Assembly (NCBI GenBank): GCA_014526335.1
Contig: JACTAT010000010.1
Span: 6,583,826-6,647,825, forward strand
Reading direction: 5' to 3'
From: Chrysaora quinquecirrha
Taxonomy: Eukaryota > Cnidaria > Scyphozoa > Semaeostomeae > Pelagiidae
Length of the DNA stretch: 64,000 nucleotides
Part shown: positions 47,105-59,934 of the stretch, one piece after another
Layout of the letters: every line of letters begins with the position of its first letter
Numbering within the stretch: position 1 is the first letter of the stretch
Program-made: the position numbers and the translations under genes
The notes under the pieces: model-generated
The model's input: only the letters and a program-made list of their open reading frames with translations
What the model was told of the DNA's origin: nothing
Database searches by the model: none

Positions 47105-48824
47105 TACTTGTTTAAGTAGCAACAGTTTAGAAGCCTTTATTCTTGATCCTCTGGCTATTTTCCAACAGTGATACACTGCTTACGAATGTCTCCTGCAATA
47201 AAACGTACTTCAGGGTGCTTAGCATTTCAAGGCGCGTCATTTAGCTCCACCTTTGAGAGAACAGTAAATCATCCAGAAACGTTTGCTTTTCAGTATCTAA
47301 AAGCCATTCGGACGACAGTAGACTAGCTACACGTTTTTTTATATTGCAGTTCGAAGGAAAATTTACTTCTTGGAAACTCATATATCCTTTGCTACGATTT
47401 CTATTGTTTTGAAAAAAATCGATTGGAAATTCTTTGTTTCAACAAGAATCTCGTAAACCTTTTCAAAAAGAACTGCCTCACGAGGAGTTCGAAATGACCC
47501 CAGCAATAAAACTCTCTAAAGCCCTATTTAGCCCTATTTACACTACTTAAACTAACCCGGGTTCAGCCCGGAGTAACTAACCCAGGTTAGTTTGACCTTG
47601 GTTAGTTTTGGCTTGTAGTGTAAGCGCTGTTCTGGGACGAAACTGGGTTAATAATAACACGTACGTGTAATAGATTCATCAAAATGATATACTGTATGGC
47701 GGACAAAGCAAATTGACATGTTTTAAACACGATTGATTGGGCAACCAATCTCGAGAGGTGGGTTTCCGGTGGGTCATCTTATTAACCCAAAACCGAGCCC
47801 AAAACGATTCTCGGATTAGTTTGTGTAGTGTAACCAGGGCTTCTTAGCACTTTCTTAGCAGAAAATAAACTACCTTAACAACAAATCAATCATATTGTTG
47901 TCTTTTCTGGTGCCCTTGCTGCCTTGCACCTTCAACCAATAGGCCTACGCAATTTTATTAAACAATGTGCCCTTCATGGATTGGCATCACTTGTATCACC
48001 GTAGTCGCAGGTTACAGATTCGAGCCTACTTCAAGACAGGTATAAAAATTCTTGCAAAAAAACACAAAATAATCCATAGTAGCTACACAGTACTAAACGT
48101 TCTAAACTTTTTGTGGAGCCGAGCACTACCGTACTCTGCTGTATAAAAAAACTTGCACCAGAGAGTGTGAGCACTCTGCTCCTGACGATGTTTGGCACCC
48201 AATTAGCCCCGTTCCCGATTAATTTCAAAGTTTATTTCATATTTAGATAACATTTACTGGTAAATATGACAATTCACGCATTCTCTTGTCATAAATACGT
48301 TAATATATATTTAAAATCATTTCAAATTAGTATTTGACTCATTCAAAAAATCAAACGCAAACCTTGGCCGTTTGTCGATTAGCTAGGTATCATGTGTGAT
48401 GCCATGAAGTAATAGGAAGAAACTTAGCAGTAAAGTTCAACATTAATAAGCAAGTAGCAGACGCAAAAACGCACCGAAATCATCTTTTTGATCATCTTCA
48501 GTCGCAGTGATCACGTTTATTTCTCTTTGTTGTTGCACTTGTTTATTTCTCGAAACGTCTGGAAAGCGGAAAATTGTCTGAGTGAAATTTGCCTGATAAT
48601 CCTCTTAACAATAAATGGTTATTCCGAGTCAAGGAGCGTAAAGTCTTTTCTGTAATACCAAGTCTTTAAAATTTGTAGATAATAGAGAGTAATTGAGCAG
48701 CTAGATCATAGAATAGTGCCAATAGTGCTATGGAATAATAACGACATCTAAGGAATTGTTAGAGATCCATCACAGAACTGGAGTGAAGATTTTTCTGAGT
48801 GGAGATTAGAGCAAAGTTTTCACG
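47105..48824. other. Intergenic between the unidentified gene and REEP
   Basis: No confident exon. An open minus-strand segment at about 47895-47950 with a GT donor (GTAGTT) could be an upstream exon of the unidentified gene, but its phase does not fit. Contains the MITE at 47530-47841. Confidence 0.4.
47530..47841. mobile_element. MITE with AGCCCT..TTACACTAC ends
   Basis: AGCCCTATTTACACTAC at the left end is mirrored by GTAGTGTAACCAGGGCT at the right end. Internal AACTAACCCGGGTT and GGTTAGTTTGACC repeats strengthen the folded structure. No ORF; target duplication not resolved because the left end is itself duplicated (AGCCCTATTT twice). Confidence 0.7.
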
Positions 48825-51800
48825 ATGCTCGAGGAAAAGCTAAAACGGCTCAAAACTTTCATCAAATGCAAGACACAGTTAAGGTCATACTTCATATCTG
48901 GAGTGAATTATGCTGAAGATGTAACAGCGCTGGATCGATCCTACCTCATTTTAAGTAAGCTCCTTGACTTTGCTCCTTGAATTCAAAATCTTAGGCTAAA
49001 TCATGAAAACGTCTCAAATGTTAGCATCTCAAAGAGAAGGAGTCTACGTAAAGAAAGCTTTGGGTCAACAAGGAAAGCTATACGGCATTTAATGCTTCTG
49101 CTTTCCTTGTTGGGTTATGTTATTGCATATCAATTTACTTTGAATGCGTGGTTCAAAAAATAGGTTTGTACACAAGTTTGCGCACCAGGTATTAGAGCAA
49201 TGAAAAATACAAACTAAATAAGATTTAAAATGACAAGAGATTTGTATTCTACTAACTGCATCAGATAACTCCATGCATAAATAAAGTTCTCATTTGAAAA
49301 CGTTAGTTATCAAGAATGAGGCTTTGCTATTCCACCAGGTTTTTATGCACTTTTCCGCATCTCATTAACCAACAATTCACTCTTGTCCATATGGCATACT
49401 GAAACTTCTAAAAATAGAAGGTTTAGGCATTATAACAGCTACTGATACAAAAACATGTCTGAGAAGAGAACCAAAATAATTTATTGGTAATGCTGAATTC
49501 CTGGTGTGCTCTAGTGTGCTCAATGTGCACAAAATTTCCAGTTCATGTCATAAAACCACAAAAAAGTGAGGAAAATATATTGACAGAAAGGAAGAAACAG
49601 ATTGGGATGATCAATCACCAAGGAATAACAGCTCCGGGGCCTAAATTTTTACGGTATTCCCCGAGTTCCCAGTCCTAATGTACAAAAAGTTTGATTTTGA
49701 TAAGATGATAAATATGCAAGTTACAGCCTATAGTAATTTGTTTCTAAAAGGTAGAGTTTACCCTTCTACAGCGCATGTCATGCATATGTCATTGATTTAT
49801 TTTTCATTACGAAGCATTTATCATCCAGAATTTCAAAAACGATAGCACTTTCCTTAGGTCACTTCCACCAACACAACAAACAAAGAGTTCAGATTTATTA
49901 CACAGAGTCTCGTTCCGCTCATTTAGAAATCTACTGTAGACCAACAACAACAGCCATTCGCTACACTGAGTTTTCTGCTCCAGTTTGAGTTGCTGTCTGA
50001 CAATAACAACAACTGAAGATGGAAGCTGCGATAACTGGGACTTGTGCAGAGGTCTACCAAGAGATTCATCTTTTGGTACCAAGAGATCATCTTTTTGAAA
50101 AAGACCATTAACATACCCAAACATGCAAAAGGAGAGTTTTCTACAGCCGGGTTCATGTTGAACATGATAAGCGTATTTGAGGTGAAAAATAATGAGCCAA
50201 TCCAGTGTAATCGCGCAAAATAATATTTACACTTTTTTGTATGCCAGGTCTCAGAAGAGTTTAAAGACCTTTGTTTAATGATTTTATAAATTGGTTTTAA
50301 AATGTGAATTGGGACATTTTGAAACCTATGGCAAAATATTTCTGATGGTTTTATTAAGGGAGATATGGCAGGATGGAGGTGCCGAAAATTTTTTAAATTT
50401 TTTCTCCCAACTCAGCCTCATTTTCATTTTGACGTCAATAAAGGTATGCTTATTTGGAAAATACCCGAAAAGCAGATGGTGGCAGGCATACAGGAAAAGT
50501 GGGACCCGGGACCATCAGGTGAGACCATGGGATCCGAGGCCATTAAAGGTGGGACCATTAAGGTGGGACCATGAATCTACCATGCCTCCAAGAAGGGAAG
50601 CAAGGAATATTGGAATATGGAATCTTTAACAGTGGGAACAAGGGAATCTACCGCATACGCTACCAAAATTCAAAACTTACCATATAATTAAATCCGTTTT
50701 AAAACTTCAGAAAATGGCTAAGAAATCTGTTGAAACTCGAAATTTAAAATCTCTAAAAATGGGTGAATTGTGTTTTTTCGTTCTCTATTCCCGTGTTTAA
50801 AGAAAACTGCATTTTGTCTTTTTTTAATCAATTTTCTCTTTATCAGGAGTCACCTGATGGTCCTTTCATTATGCTTATTTGCTTGTTGGTAATACAATGG
50901 TGGCACAAAAGTACGAGGGATCTTTTGTTTTCAAAGTATTGCACCCTGATACAGTCGAACCTCGCTATCTCGAACTCGGTTATCTCGAACAACTCGCTAT
51001 CTCGAACAGATTCCCATTTCCCTCGTTTTCCTATAAGGCTAAGTATAGAGATAAAACCCGTTATTTCGAACTCGGTTATCTCGAACTATTCGCTATCTCG
51101 AACGAAATGTCTTTCCCGTGAAAGAAAAAACCCGGTTATCTCGAACAAAACGTCACAAAAATTTCAATTGTTAATTATTATAACAATGATAATTCATTTT
51201 TAAGATTAAAGTGAACTTAGGTTGTCAGACAATTATTATCTTGCAAGGGACTTTCAATCCTCTGCCATCTCCAAATTTTGAACGTTTGCCATTCACCACA
51301 GGCACGCAGGAATAAAATTCATCTGCCTTGAGAAAAAAGAAGATTGTCTTTCCAAATCTGCCAGTCTTTCCTTTTGATAGATGTCCTACAATGTTGTCGT
51401 TTTTCTGCACACAGACTGCATATTGGTCGGCTATGTTGTGACGCTATACGCATTATTGTGTTGGATACGCACTACTATGGTGGTATATTTTGCGCACTGT
51501 GGTCGCGTTTTTTGCGTACTGTTGTTGATACGCACTACGGTTGTGGGTTATTATGCTTGATGTGGTGGGTTATTATGCTTTATGTGGTGGTTTTTTTGCG
51601 TACTGTGTTGGATAAGCACTACTGTGGTGGGTTATTATGCTTGATGCTATCGTTGCTAATTGATGAAGAAGTACTCAAAATATGAAGCAAGCTTCAATAA
51701 TGTACTATTTTAGTTAAACTGGATGTTTAATACAGCTTTTGAGACAAATGAGGTCTTTTCCTTGGTTTATATTCTACTTTTACACACAGATGACCGCTTT

Positions 51801-54800
51801 TTGATCGAAAAATTCAGAGTACGGATATCTCGAAGTCCCGCTATGTCGAACAAATTTTCATTTCCCGTGTGAGTTCGAGATAGCGGGACTCGACTGTAAA
51901 TGTCCTCGGTAGCATGTTATAAACTGAGCAGGATTCTGTTAATGAGTTCAGCGCAAAGGGGGAATGGCCAAGCAATTTAGGGCAAACAACAGAAAACTAA
52001 CAAATTTTGCAAATTTTATCTACTTGTTTGTCTGACACCTTATCATGTTCCACCGAAAATTAGAAACAATATTCAATGCAGAATTGAGATTTGCGAAATG
52101 AAACAAGTAAATAAAGGCATGTGCATCAGCAACATAAACATTCAAAAAAAATCTGACACATGGATATCGCTTGTTGACAGCCCCATCAAGACAACTAATA
52201 ATGCATAAGCAATAGACTAGGCCTCACCAACGCACGTAGGCCTAAGGAACCGATTACATCATGATTATATGAAGTTGGCTTGCCCGCGTAACCGGGCTAG
52301 CTCGGCAAGCCTTGCTCCCCAGGCCAGATCTTGTTAGCAGAGCATGATTCAGGGGTTTGAGATCTGTCCACATCGAAACCAATGGACTGGTTCTGTGTAG
52401 ACAGAATGAGTTCGTTTTCTTACTTGGACTCCTTTATTAATTGAAATTCCCACTGTATCTCGCGTGCTGATTTGTGCTCAAACACAATAACCCGCATTTC
52501 TCATTGATCCATTTCAATCAGCATCTGGTAAAAATTACACCTTTGTCAATTGATTTTGTCTGTTCCTGGCTTTCTTACTCGGAGAAATGTCAAAGAAAGA
52601 ATTTAAGCATGTGCAAAGATGGTCCGCTGTCCTTCTAGATTTTTCTTTTCATAGTTTTAATTCTTTATTCAAGGTTTTGTCTTTCTTTCAATTTTGCTGT
52701 CTTGGTTTGGACTTGGAAATGTTCCAATTGTCGTGATTGGCTTCATTTATCCCGCTCTTGCTTCGTAAGTAAATTTAATCACTTGCATTCAAGAGTCTGC
52801 CTTCTATATCATCATCTTCATCATAATCATCTTCATCATCATCAGCCATCATCATAATTACTTTTATCATCGTCATTATTTACATTATCAACTTCATTAA
52901 CATTATCGTTATCATTATCAATATCATTATCACTATCATTTTCATTATCATTATCATTATCATTATCATTATCATTATCATTATCATTATCTTTGTCATT
53001 ATCATTATCATTATCATTGTCATTATCATTATTATTATCATTATCGTTATCTCTATCATTAACGTTAACATTATCATTATCACTATCACTATCACTATCA
53101 CTATCACTATCATTATCTTTATCATTATCTTTTTTTACCTTTATCATTATCATAATCGTCATCTGCCATCATCATCATTATTAACACCATAACCATGATA
53201 ATAAAAATCATCATTATCATAATTATAATCATCATCATCAACATCATCATCATCATCATAATCAATTTATTCAAAATAGACTTAAATTAAAGATAGAAAG
53301 CAAGAACGCATGAGCTAGAGATAGAAACGCAAAGCAAGAATTTGAGAAGAGAGAAAGCAAGAACAGTCAATAAAAATTGAAATTTTATATAAGCGGATAA
53401 AGTACAGGTGAAAACGTACATCTATTTCTGAATTTATAGTTTACAGAGTTTACAGTCTTGCAGTTATTACCGTGGCTGATTTGGACAACTTAGTCCTTAT
53501 CTAAGACTGGTGGTAAGACTGGCGACCGCTTATTACCGTGGCTGATTTGGACAACGTAACTTCTCAACTTCTCAAATTAAGACTGGCGGCAAGATTGGTG
53601 ACCGCGTGTCCTGATGCGCGGCCGTGTGTTTGGAGACACAACTTCAAGATACGAAGTTAAGTTTTCCAAATCAGCCACGGTAGCGTCTTCACAATGTCAT
53701 GGCTTGTGTAGCGGAAGAACCTAAAAATCATAGTATTTTGATAGAATCAAATCTAGCAATAAAATGTTCTATAACAATTTCAACATTCAAAATATACAAA
53801 AGGTTGCAAACTAAGCTCCAAACACGAGGAAATTAGATTTAAATAAAGAGTAGTAACTACCGAAAATACGCCAAAGTTGCAGAATCAATTCTTTATTTAT
53901 GTAAATTCGGAAATCATTTTTTAAACCCTGCCGGGCGTCAGTGGGAGAACTCCCACTTCAACGAAAATTTTATTGAGTCACTGTGACAATGAAATCATAC
54001 ATAAGATTTTTTAATGCATAAGGTTTTCTCATTTGCCATACAGTATGAAATCACTTGGCCATGATCGCAAGGATGAATATTCCCAATGGATAATTTATTG
54101 GATTGTTCTTTCTGCCTTCGCAGCAAACGAACTTTTGACTGGAATACATGCGTGCTTTTACATTTGGCTGAAGGTTTGAATTTTTTAAATTTCATTCTAA
54201 AAGACACTTCAGTCCATATTACTAGCTAATCAAAGGAACCTTAGAGGTATGTCACGGAGTATAGATATTCAGGGTCCTTCCAAGACGTGGTTGCTATCAA
54301 GATAAGCTGTCAGGCCAAATTTGATTGATTCCTGCAAAATTTGATTGGTTGATCTGATCCTCCCACCTTGGCGCCGTCAAAATTTTGCCACAGAATCTGG
54401 CTGCGCACGATGGTTCTACCTGACCAGTTTAAAATTAATATGTCGTCTCTTTTGTCCTATATATCCAAGTGGATTCATTTCTTTTTCTTAATAGATCCAG
54501 TCAGATTCACTTCCTTAGCTCGTCGTGCAAAGCAGGATGAGAGGAGGTATAAATACCAAACGGGGCTCGCCGGAAACACTTCTTTCCCCAAACAGACTTC
54601 AATAGCACACTCTGTGACCAAAAACAGTCTCGAAACCAATTTCTAACGCTTCCAACTCAATAAATAATCTTAGCGAGTGCTGTCATTTGATATGTAATAA
54701 CTGCGGAGCAGCGCGAAGCACCTGCGTAGCAGCAGAATAATCTGGGGGACAGTCGAATTTTATAGCCCAAGGCAGCTGTAATGTTATCCGCAGGGACACC

Positions 54801-56685
54801 TGCACTTATGGAGAGCAAGGGGGGCAAAGGTTTGAAGAAGGGTAACTGAGGGGTTTATGGGGCGTAACCCTCAAGAAAATTTTAAGTGACCACGCCCTTC
54901 AGTAGCCTGGAAAACGTGGGAAACACCCTTTAATTTTTTCATTGACAATAAAACTGTTTAAGATTTACTCGATTTTGCAAGAGCAATCTTTTTTATTTGA
55001 AAAATTCTTATGCATTTAAAGTCAGAAAGTTGAGTAATAAGATGTTGCTATTGGTTTTCGAAAAATGACTTTCTCTGTTCATTAATTTTTGAAAAATTAC
55101 TGGCGACAAGTTTCACATCGATTTTCCCTCGACCAGGAAACAAATAATGAAATCAATATATTACGGCCCTTTCTTGTCTTTCTTCTATTCTACAATTCTA
55201 CAATATTTATCAGACAACTTTAAAGCTATTTTAAAAATAATTTTTGTCGCTGAGGGCACATCTTGCCCCTCCTTGCCCCCCCCTGGACAAGGGCAGGAGG
55301 GAAAGTTGCCCCCCTTGCCCCCCAAACGCAGGCGTCCTTGGTTATCCGGTGTCTATCCAACGCAATAACCAACTTCTAGCATATTCAATACGCGTATCCA
55401 GCTGTGGCCATCTTGTTTAAGCACCTGGACATTGCATGATATTTGCCACTTTAACGAAACCCTATTTGGATGATTATTTGAATTTTCGTTGCTGAGAAAT
55501 TTGACATTAGAACAAAAGCCTAAACACTTTACAACAGGATCATCAACATTTAAGAGATAATTGAAGACACTGCAAAAGAGGAACATATTAAAAACAAAAA
55601 TTTAGGGTAGCTAGCTCCTAGTCTATGGATAAGAACCCTTGGAATTTGCTGAAGTTTGCTATTTATTCTTCTTTTTTGTCCAAATTTTAGTACATCTTCT
55701 GTGCATGGTGTTTAATGCCATTCGACTGGAATGGTGCAACAATCCTGCTGCACTTCGTTCAAGGAAAGCCAAGTCTACAACCGTCGGATGATATAAACGT
55801 TCTCTTGGCCCAAATAAGAGACAAGGCATCAATGACTATATGTGAAGATGAAGGTAAGCATCAATTCTTCATTAACTTCAATACTTCAATTCTGCATTAA
55901 CTGTATAACCATAAATAATATAATTCTGCAGTAACTATATAAGCATAAATAATATAATACTAGCATTATCGACTTATTCATAGTCATAAATCTCATAAAT
56001 CAATCATTTGTCAACGATAATATGACTGAATGAGGACGAACGGATATTCGCAGATCTTCCTCAGCATGGAAAATTTCTTCAGATACAATACTTAACAGTT
56101 GTGTTCAACCTTCCTCCAGACATAAATACCCGTAGCTGAAAACCTTCTTCACTAGACAATCAAAAATAGGCGTGTCTTAGGTGTGGCATCAGATTTTCTT
56201 TTGTTCTAACTGACTTTCCTCCGGTCAATGACCGTGTGACCGTAACTTATTCTTAGCTCTGCCAATGTAAATTAATGAATATTTTTTATTGTCCCTTCAT
56301 CTTTGGTTTATTTTCCTATATTTCTTAACATTTCCACTTCCAACCTCTCTAATTTTCTTTTCATTTATGTCAATATATTTGTTCTGTTTCTCCTCTGAGA
56401 TCCTCTTATTTCTTTATTACAAATACTATTTTTCACAGTCCTGGCAGCTTTTGTTGATTTATCTTGTTTCTGTATAATTGCATCGTGGCATTACCTCTGT
56501 TCTTGATCTCTCGGCGATCAAACGCCGCACGTGATCTATGAATTCTGGGTGTGAATTTTACAGAACTATATCAGACGAAAGGATCAATCGGGAAGGAAGA
56601 ATTTTGCGAGGAAAAGGAAAAGTGTTGTGAAGAAAAGACAGAGCCCAGTGAAATCGAAGAGGAAGAAGAAAAAAAGGAAAAGTAA
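48825..56685 (+). CDS. REEP family (TB2/DP1/HVA22) ER membrane-shaping protein
   Basis: Five exons: 48825-48954, 52674-52764, 54044-54173, 55691-55853, 56564-56685; phases agree, 211 residues (human REEP5 189). The N-terminal part has a Lys-rich helix and LDRSYLIL, parallel to REEP5 'VNRSFIAL'. Then come a hydrophobic hairpin (SFVFLSILLSWFGLG, VIGFIYPALASMKSL) matching the family 'GFxYPAYxSIKAIES' block, and YSQWIIYWIVLSAFAANELL matching 'TQWLTYWVVYGVFSIAE'. WCLMPFDWNGATILLHFV matches 'WCMAPSPSNGAELLYKRI'. The tail is very acidic and Lys-rich (EIEEEEEKKEK). REEP5/6 proteins insert hairpins to curve ER tubules. The 3.7-kb first intron carries a pogo-type element; intron 2 carries a microsatellite. 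Confidence 0.88.
50952..51896. mobile_element. pogo/Tigger-type non-autonomous element
   Basis: TA flanks both ends (50950-50951, 51897-51898). Inverted termini CAGTCGAACCTCGCTATCTC and GAGATAGCGGGACTCGACTG are typical of pogo-group Tc1/mariner elements. 'CTCGAAC' with 'GGTTATCTCGAAC' is repeated at least six times in the first 200 bp as subterminal repeats. The 945-bp interior holds a minisatellite and no transposase. Confidence 0.85.
51440..51660. repeat. Dispersed minisatellite CGCACTAC.GTGGTGG
   Basis: Imperfect units combining GATACGCACTACTATGGTGG, TTTTGCGTACTGT and GGGTTATTATGCTTGATG, several times. Related words occur at about 31618-31690 and, inverted, at 32085-32150 beside G-run MITE copies. 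Confidence 0.7.
52800..53275. repeat. Microsatellite (ATC/ATT)n, hexamer-like ATTATC
   Basis: About 475 bp, with a core of CATTATCATTATC units near 52900-53130. Long Asp/Asn or Ser/Leu frames over it are artefacts. In intron 2 of the REEP gene, 35 bp after the exon. Confidence 0.95.
53465..53690. repeat. Direct plus inverted repeat on CCGTGGCTGATTTGGA
   Basis: TTATTACCGTGGCTGATTTG occurs at about 53465 and 53531, each followed by AAGACTGG.GG.AAGA.TGG and GACCGC. An inverted copy, CCAAATCAGCCACGGTA, lies at about 53667. Probably a small foldback element with a duplicated arm. Confidence 0.7.
54815..55330. mobile_element. Possible MITE with GGGGGGCAA ends
   Basis: AGCAAGGGGGGCAAAGG near 54822 is mirrored by TTGCCCCCCTTGCCCCCC near 55308, about 500 bp apart, within the REEP intron after 54173. 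Extra CTTGCCCC units lie near 55262. Target duplication not identified. Confidence 0.45.
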
Positions 56686-58078
56686 CTGACTGATGTATCG
56701 CTGTAAGAACTTATATGTTTAATTTCTCTGCATCTGCTGCTAATATTTCTAGGATCAAACCATCATATCATTGTTAAAAATGTGAAATTTAGGCGATATG
56801 TAAACCTTTTTCTCAGGCTTAGTGAGCTGCTCTCATACATATAGCGTATTTACGAAGTGTACTAGGGCTAATTACACATTCCTACGGCCCCAACATTCCA
56901 AAATCAATCTGCAAGAACATAAGTCGCTCGGGTGAATGAACAACGTATAAGTAAACTCGCTCTTATTAGAAAAACTTCGTTGACCTGCGAAGTCAAATTC
57001 TGAATATGTTGATGTTACTGAATATGAGAGCACTTTTTAGGAATATGCGTAGTTAGAGCATAATCAGTTATCAGGAGCAGCATTACGCACACATGAAGCA
57101 ATGTGCTGGACAACCAGATGAGAATGTAAAATCTTGTTTGCAGTCTTATCCTTTCTATGGTTGCTTTGTTACGTATTTATTTATTACTTTTAGCTGTTAG
57201 CTAGTGTTTTGGTTTTTCATATCTTTTTATATTGAAATATGGCGTATTTTGTTGATAAGCCTTTCTCAGCAAAGAACCTTAAAATAAGTGAAAATAGAAT
57301 CTGAGAATAATTAGGAATTTGAGTAAAGCCTGGACAAGAGTATTCTAACAGTTTATTTAGGAAGCAACAAAACGACTTTTGAAACCTTAAAATCTTTTAA
57401 GGAAACCACAAAGCCCCTTGCTTGCAAGCCAAAAATCCTCTTACAATAAGATTCCAGACGAGTTTAGGTAATATTCTAAACCTGTAGTTTCTTTCTCAGA
57501 TTTTCTTATAATTTTTTAATCTTTCACCTAAATATATTTTTCCATCGTTCAGAAATTTTGAACAAAACACAAAAAAACTAAATGGTTAAAAATTTGCGTT
57601 TTTTTGCGTTAAAAAAGGAAGAGCCTCTGCCCACAACGATGGCTTAGTGTATGAAAAGAGATGTGATGGATTTTTGATGCGTGGCAGATTGGCCGAACAG
57701 AAATGAACGGGACATAGATGAATGTGTGGTTAAAATTCGAGTTATATAATGTATCGCTTTAATTTTGTATAAAATGTAGATAGCGAGGGCATGGAATAAA
57801 ACCAACATGATGACAACTACAGCGAATTGACCAAACACAGAAGAGGTAGAGTCCGTAGAATACAGAAGATTTGTGAATGTCTACTAGCTCTTCAGCTCTA
57901 AACAGATATTTAGGAGCCGACTCAGTACCGAGTCACTCTCAAGACAAAAAATTGTTGGTTTTATCGCAACAGCAAATTCCAAAAAAATATTTCAAGCCAG
58001 GGTTTTAGAAGTCATTTTCGATGACCATGGTGCACACGGCGCATCGAGGTAGTAACTCGCTAAATCCCTAGAAGAGTG

Positions 58079-58344
58079 CCTGGGGGTACTTGACCCTGAA
58101 ATGTACAGGGTTGTGCCCCCGACTTTTCACAAACAAATCCACTTTTAAGGTATTGTTTTCCACAGTCAGCCACCCAGTTTTATGATTTTAGTATGAATTT
58201 GTGTATCAAGGAAATTTGTTTATATGCCCACCTTAAGGTATTTTACGCATAAATCGGATCCAGTTGTAAGGAATTTTCGAAGAAAAACCCACTCATAAGA
58301 GGGGCACATACCTGTCAGCCTACATTAGGGAGTAGCCCCCCGGG
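58079..58344. mobile_element. hAT-type G-run MITE, copy 5
   Basis: Left end CCTGGGGGTACTTGACC, right end GGGAGTAGCCCCCCGGG, inverted. Flanks GAAGAGTG (58071-58078) and GAAGAATG (58345-58352) match at 7 of 8 positions. Internally AAAACCCACTCATAAG recalls the other copies. Confidence 0.7.
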
Positions 58345-58683
58345 GAAGAATGTAAGAAAGTTGCTCGTGTGCAGAAGATCTGCCGGGACGAGATTAGCTT
58401 TGGCGCCTTTTCAAAAATATATGGCGCGCCCTGTTTCATAATGGCTGCAGCAAAGACGATGAGAAACGTACAGTATTCTTCGAATTTTTTTATCTTCAGA
58501 TGTCTTCAGATGTTTTGAATGTTTGTAGCGCAAGCCTGTTAAAATTAGATGCGATCTTAAACAATTCATTCGTCATGCACCCACCGATCCTCACGAAATT
58601 GTTGAAAAAGAGCCCTGCGAAATTGAAAATGACGATGAAAGCAGTCGCAAGGCGGGATATCCCGTCTCATGTAAACAGGCCCT

Positions 58684-59190
58684 TAGGGTGCACGGTGGGG
58701 AAGCATCTTGGAGTACGGTGATGGATATGCAGTACGGTGGGGTCACATCATGATTGCCGTAGAGTAGTAGTCTACACGAGAGGTTAAAACCTGACCATAA
58801 CAGCAGGGCAGGATAGCAATGGATCAATGCTGAATTCCTGTTTTTCCGGCTTATATATTCCAGGGACGTATAGCAGCAGGATACTAGAACTGTAATCTTT
58901 TGATCACAGCCTTCATACTGTCTGCATTCGAGATATTTTTATCGTGCAATCTTCTCCGTTATGAAGCTTTTGCTTTTCAAAAACAGAAAATATTTGATAC
59001 TCGTGTTTGATTTAGAATGATTCAGATGATGGTATCATATTTCACCCCCATCGTACTGAATATCCACCACTACTCCACGGTAATCATGATGTGACACCAC
59101 CGTACTGCATATCTGCCACCGTATTCCAAGATGCCTCCCCATCGTATTGAATATCCGCCACCGTACTGCACACCCCCCACCGTACAGCCC
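58684..59190. repeat. Inverted repeat of GTACGGTGG modules
   Basis: The left arm (GCATCTTGGAGTACGGTG, ATATGCAGTACGGTGG, TCACATCATGATTGCCGT) is repeated inverted at 59040-59190 (ACGGTAATCATGATGTGACA, CCACCGTACTGCATAT, CCGTATTCCAAGATGC). The right arm extends further with more GTACTG-type modules. About 260 bp of unrelated spacer. No ORF. Confidence 0.8.
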
Positions 59191-59741
59191 AGACATTACA
59201 TGGGGTGTGAGAAAGCTCACAGAGCCAATAGACGGCATGGAGTTTATTTAATGAAAAAATCATTGACCTTCAACTCTCTTGCGACTATCTTCGGGCACAT
59301 GTGTTCAAAATCACAATAGGAGTAACACCCCTCTTGGTGTCAGCTAAAAGAAACAAGCGTCTCCTTCGAAAAATTTCGGTAAAAGCTCAAAATATCCGCC
59401 AAAAACTACAGAGTGAAAAATTCAGACGAAATAATCTAGGACATATCTTACGAAGTTCTTTTATGTAGGTTTAGTTCCAAACCTTTCTTGGCAGAAATTA
59501 TTAGAGTGAGAAACATTAGAAACATTAGCCACTGCTCCCCTTAGGTAACTGGGAAAGACAAAAGTTATCCTCGCCCACACACACAGGACCTACATGAGAT
59601 AGGAATAAATCGAACAAAAAATTTAAACAAAAAACTCGAGGATGCGAACTATTGAAGAGTTTCACCTGCGCTTGCTTTCAAAATGCATTTCTCACATGGT
59701 AAAAATTGCTTCTTTGATAATTTCCACACGTGTATCACAGG

Positions 59742-59934
59742 TTCTCGGGCCACATCGCGCGCGAGTCACAACAAAGAGGATGGCGTGGCTGCCAACTGTT
59801 ACCCTCAGGGAATCACCAGCAAGAATTGTTTCCTGCTCGCGTTGGATTTCCGTGGCCGTCCGGAATTGTGTTCGTGTGCGATTCCGATTGATTCCGATTG
59901 TTCGAAGAATATAAAAACATTTTGCACTTCTTAA
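59742..59934 (+). CDS. Candidate terminal exon, Cys-rich peptide (weak)
   Basis: After a CACAG acceptor-like site, 63 codons stay open to a TAA, with GC-rich codon use unlike its AT-rich surroundings. Cys spacing is C-x8-C-x13-C-x-C-x7-C and one more near the end (NCYPQGITSKNCFLL ... LCSCAIPIDSDC). This would suit the last exon of a secreted disulfide-rich protein, but I found no partner exons and know no family with this pattern. Confidence 0.2.

Noticed and set aside
47895..47950. Upstream exon of the unidentified minus-strand gene
   Set aside because: Open and ends at a GT donor, but its phase does not match the next exon.
52842..53184. Asp/Asn-rich and Ser/Leu-rich ORFs
   Set aside because: Translations of the ATTATC microsatellite in a REEP intron.
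57644..57838. Hydrophobic 64-residue minus-strand ORF
   Set aside because: Hydrophobicity follows from AT-rich codons; no Kozak context and no similar neighbour.
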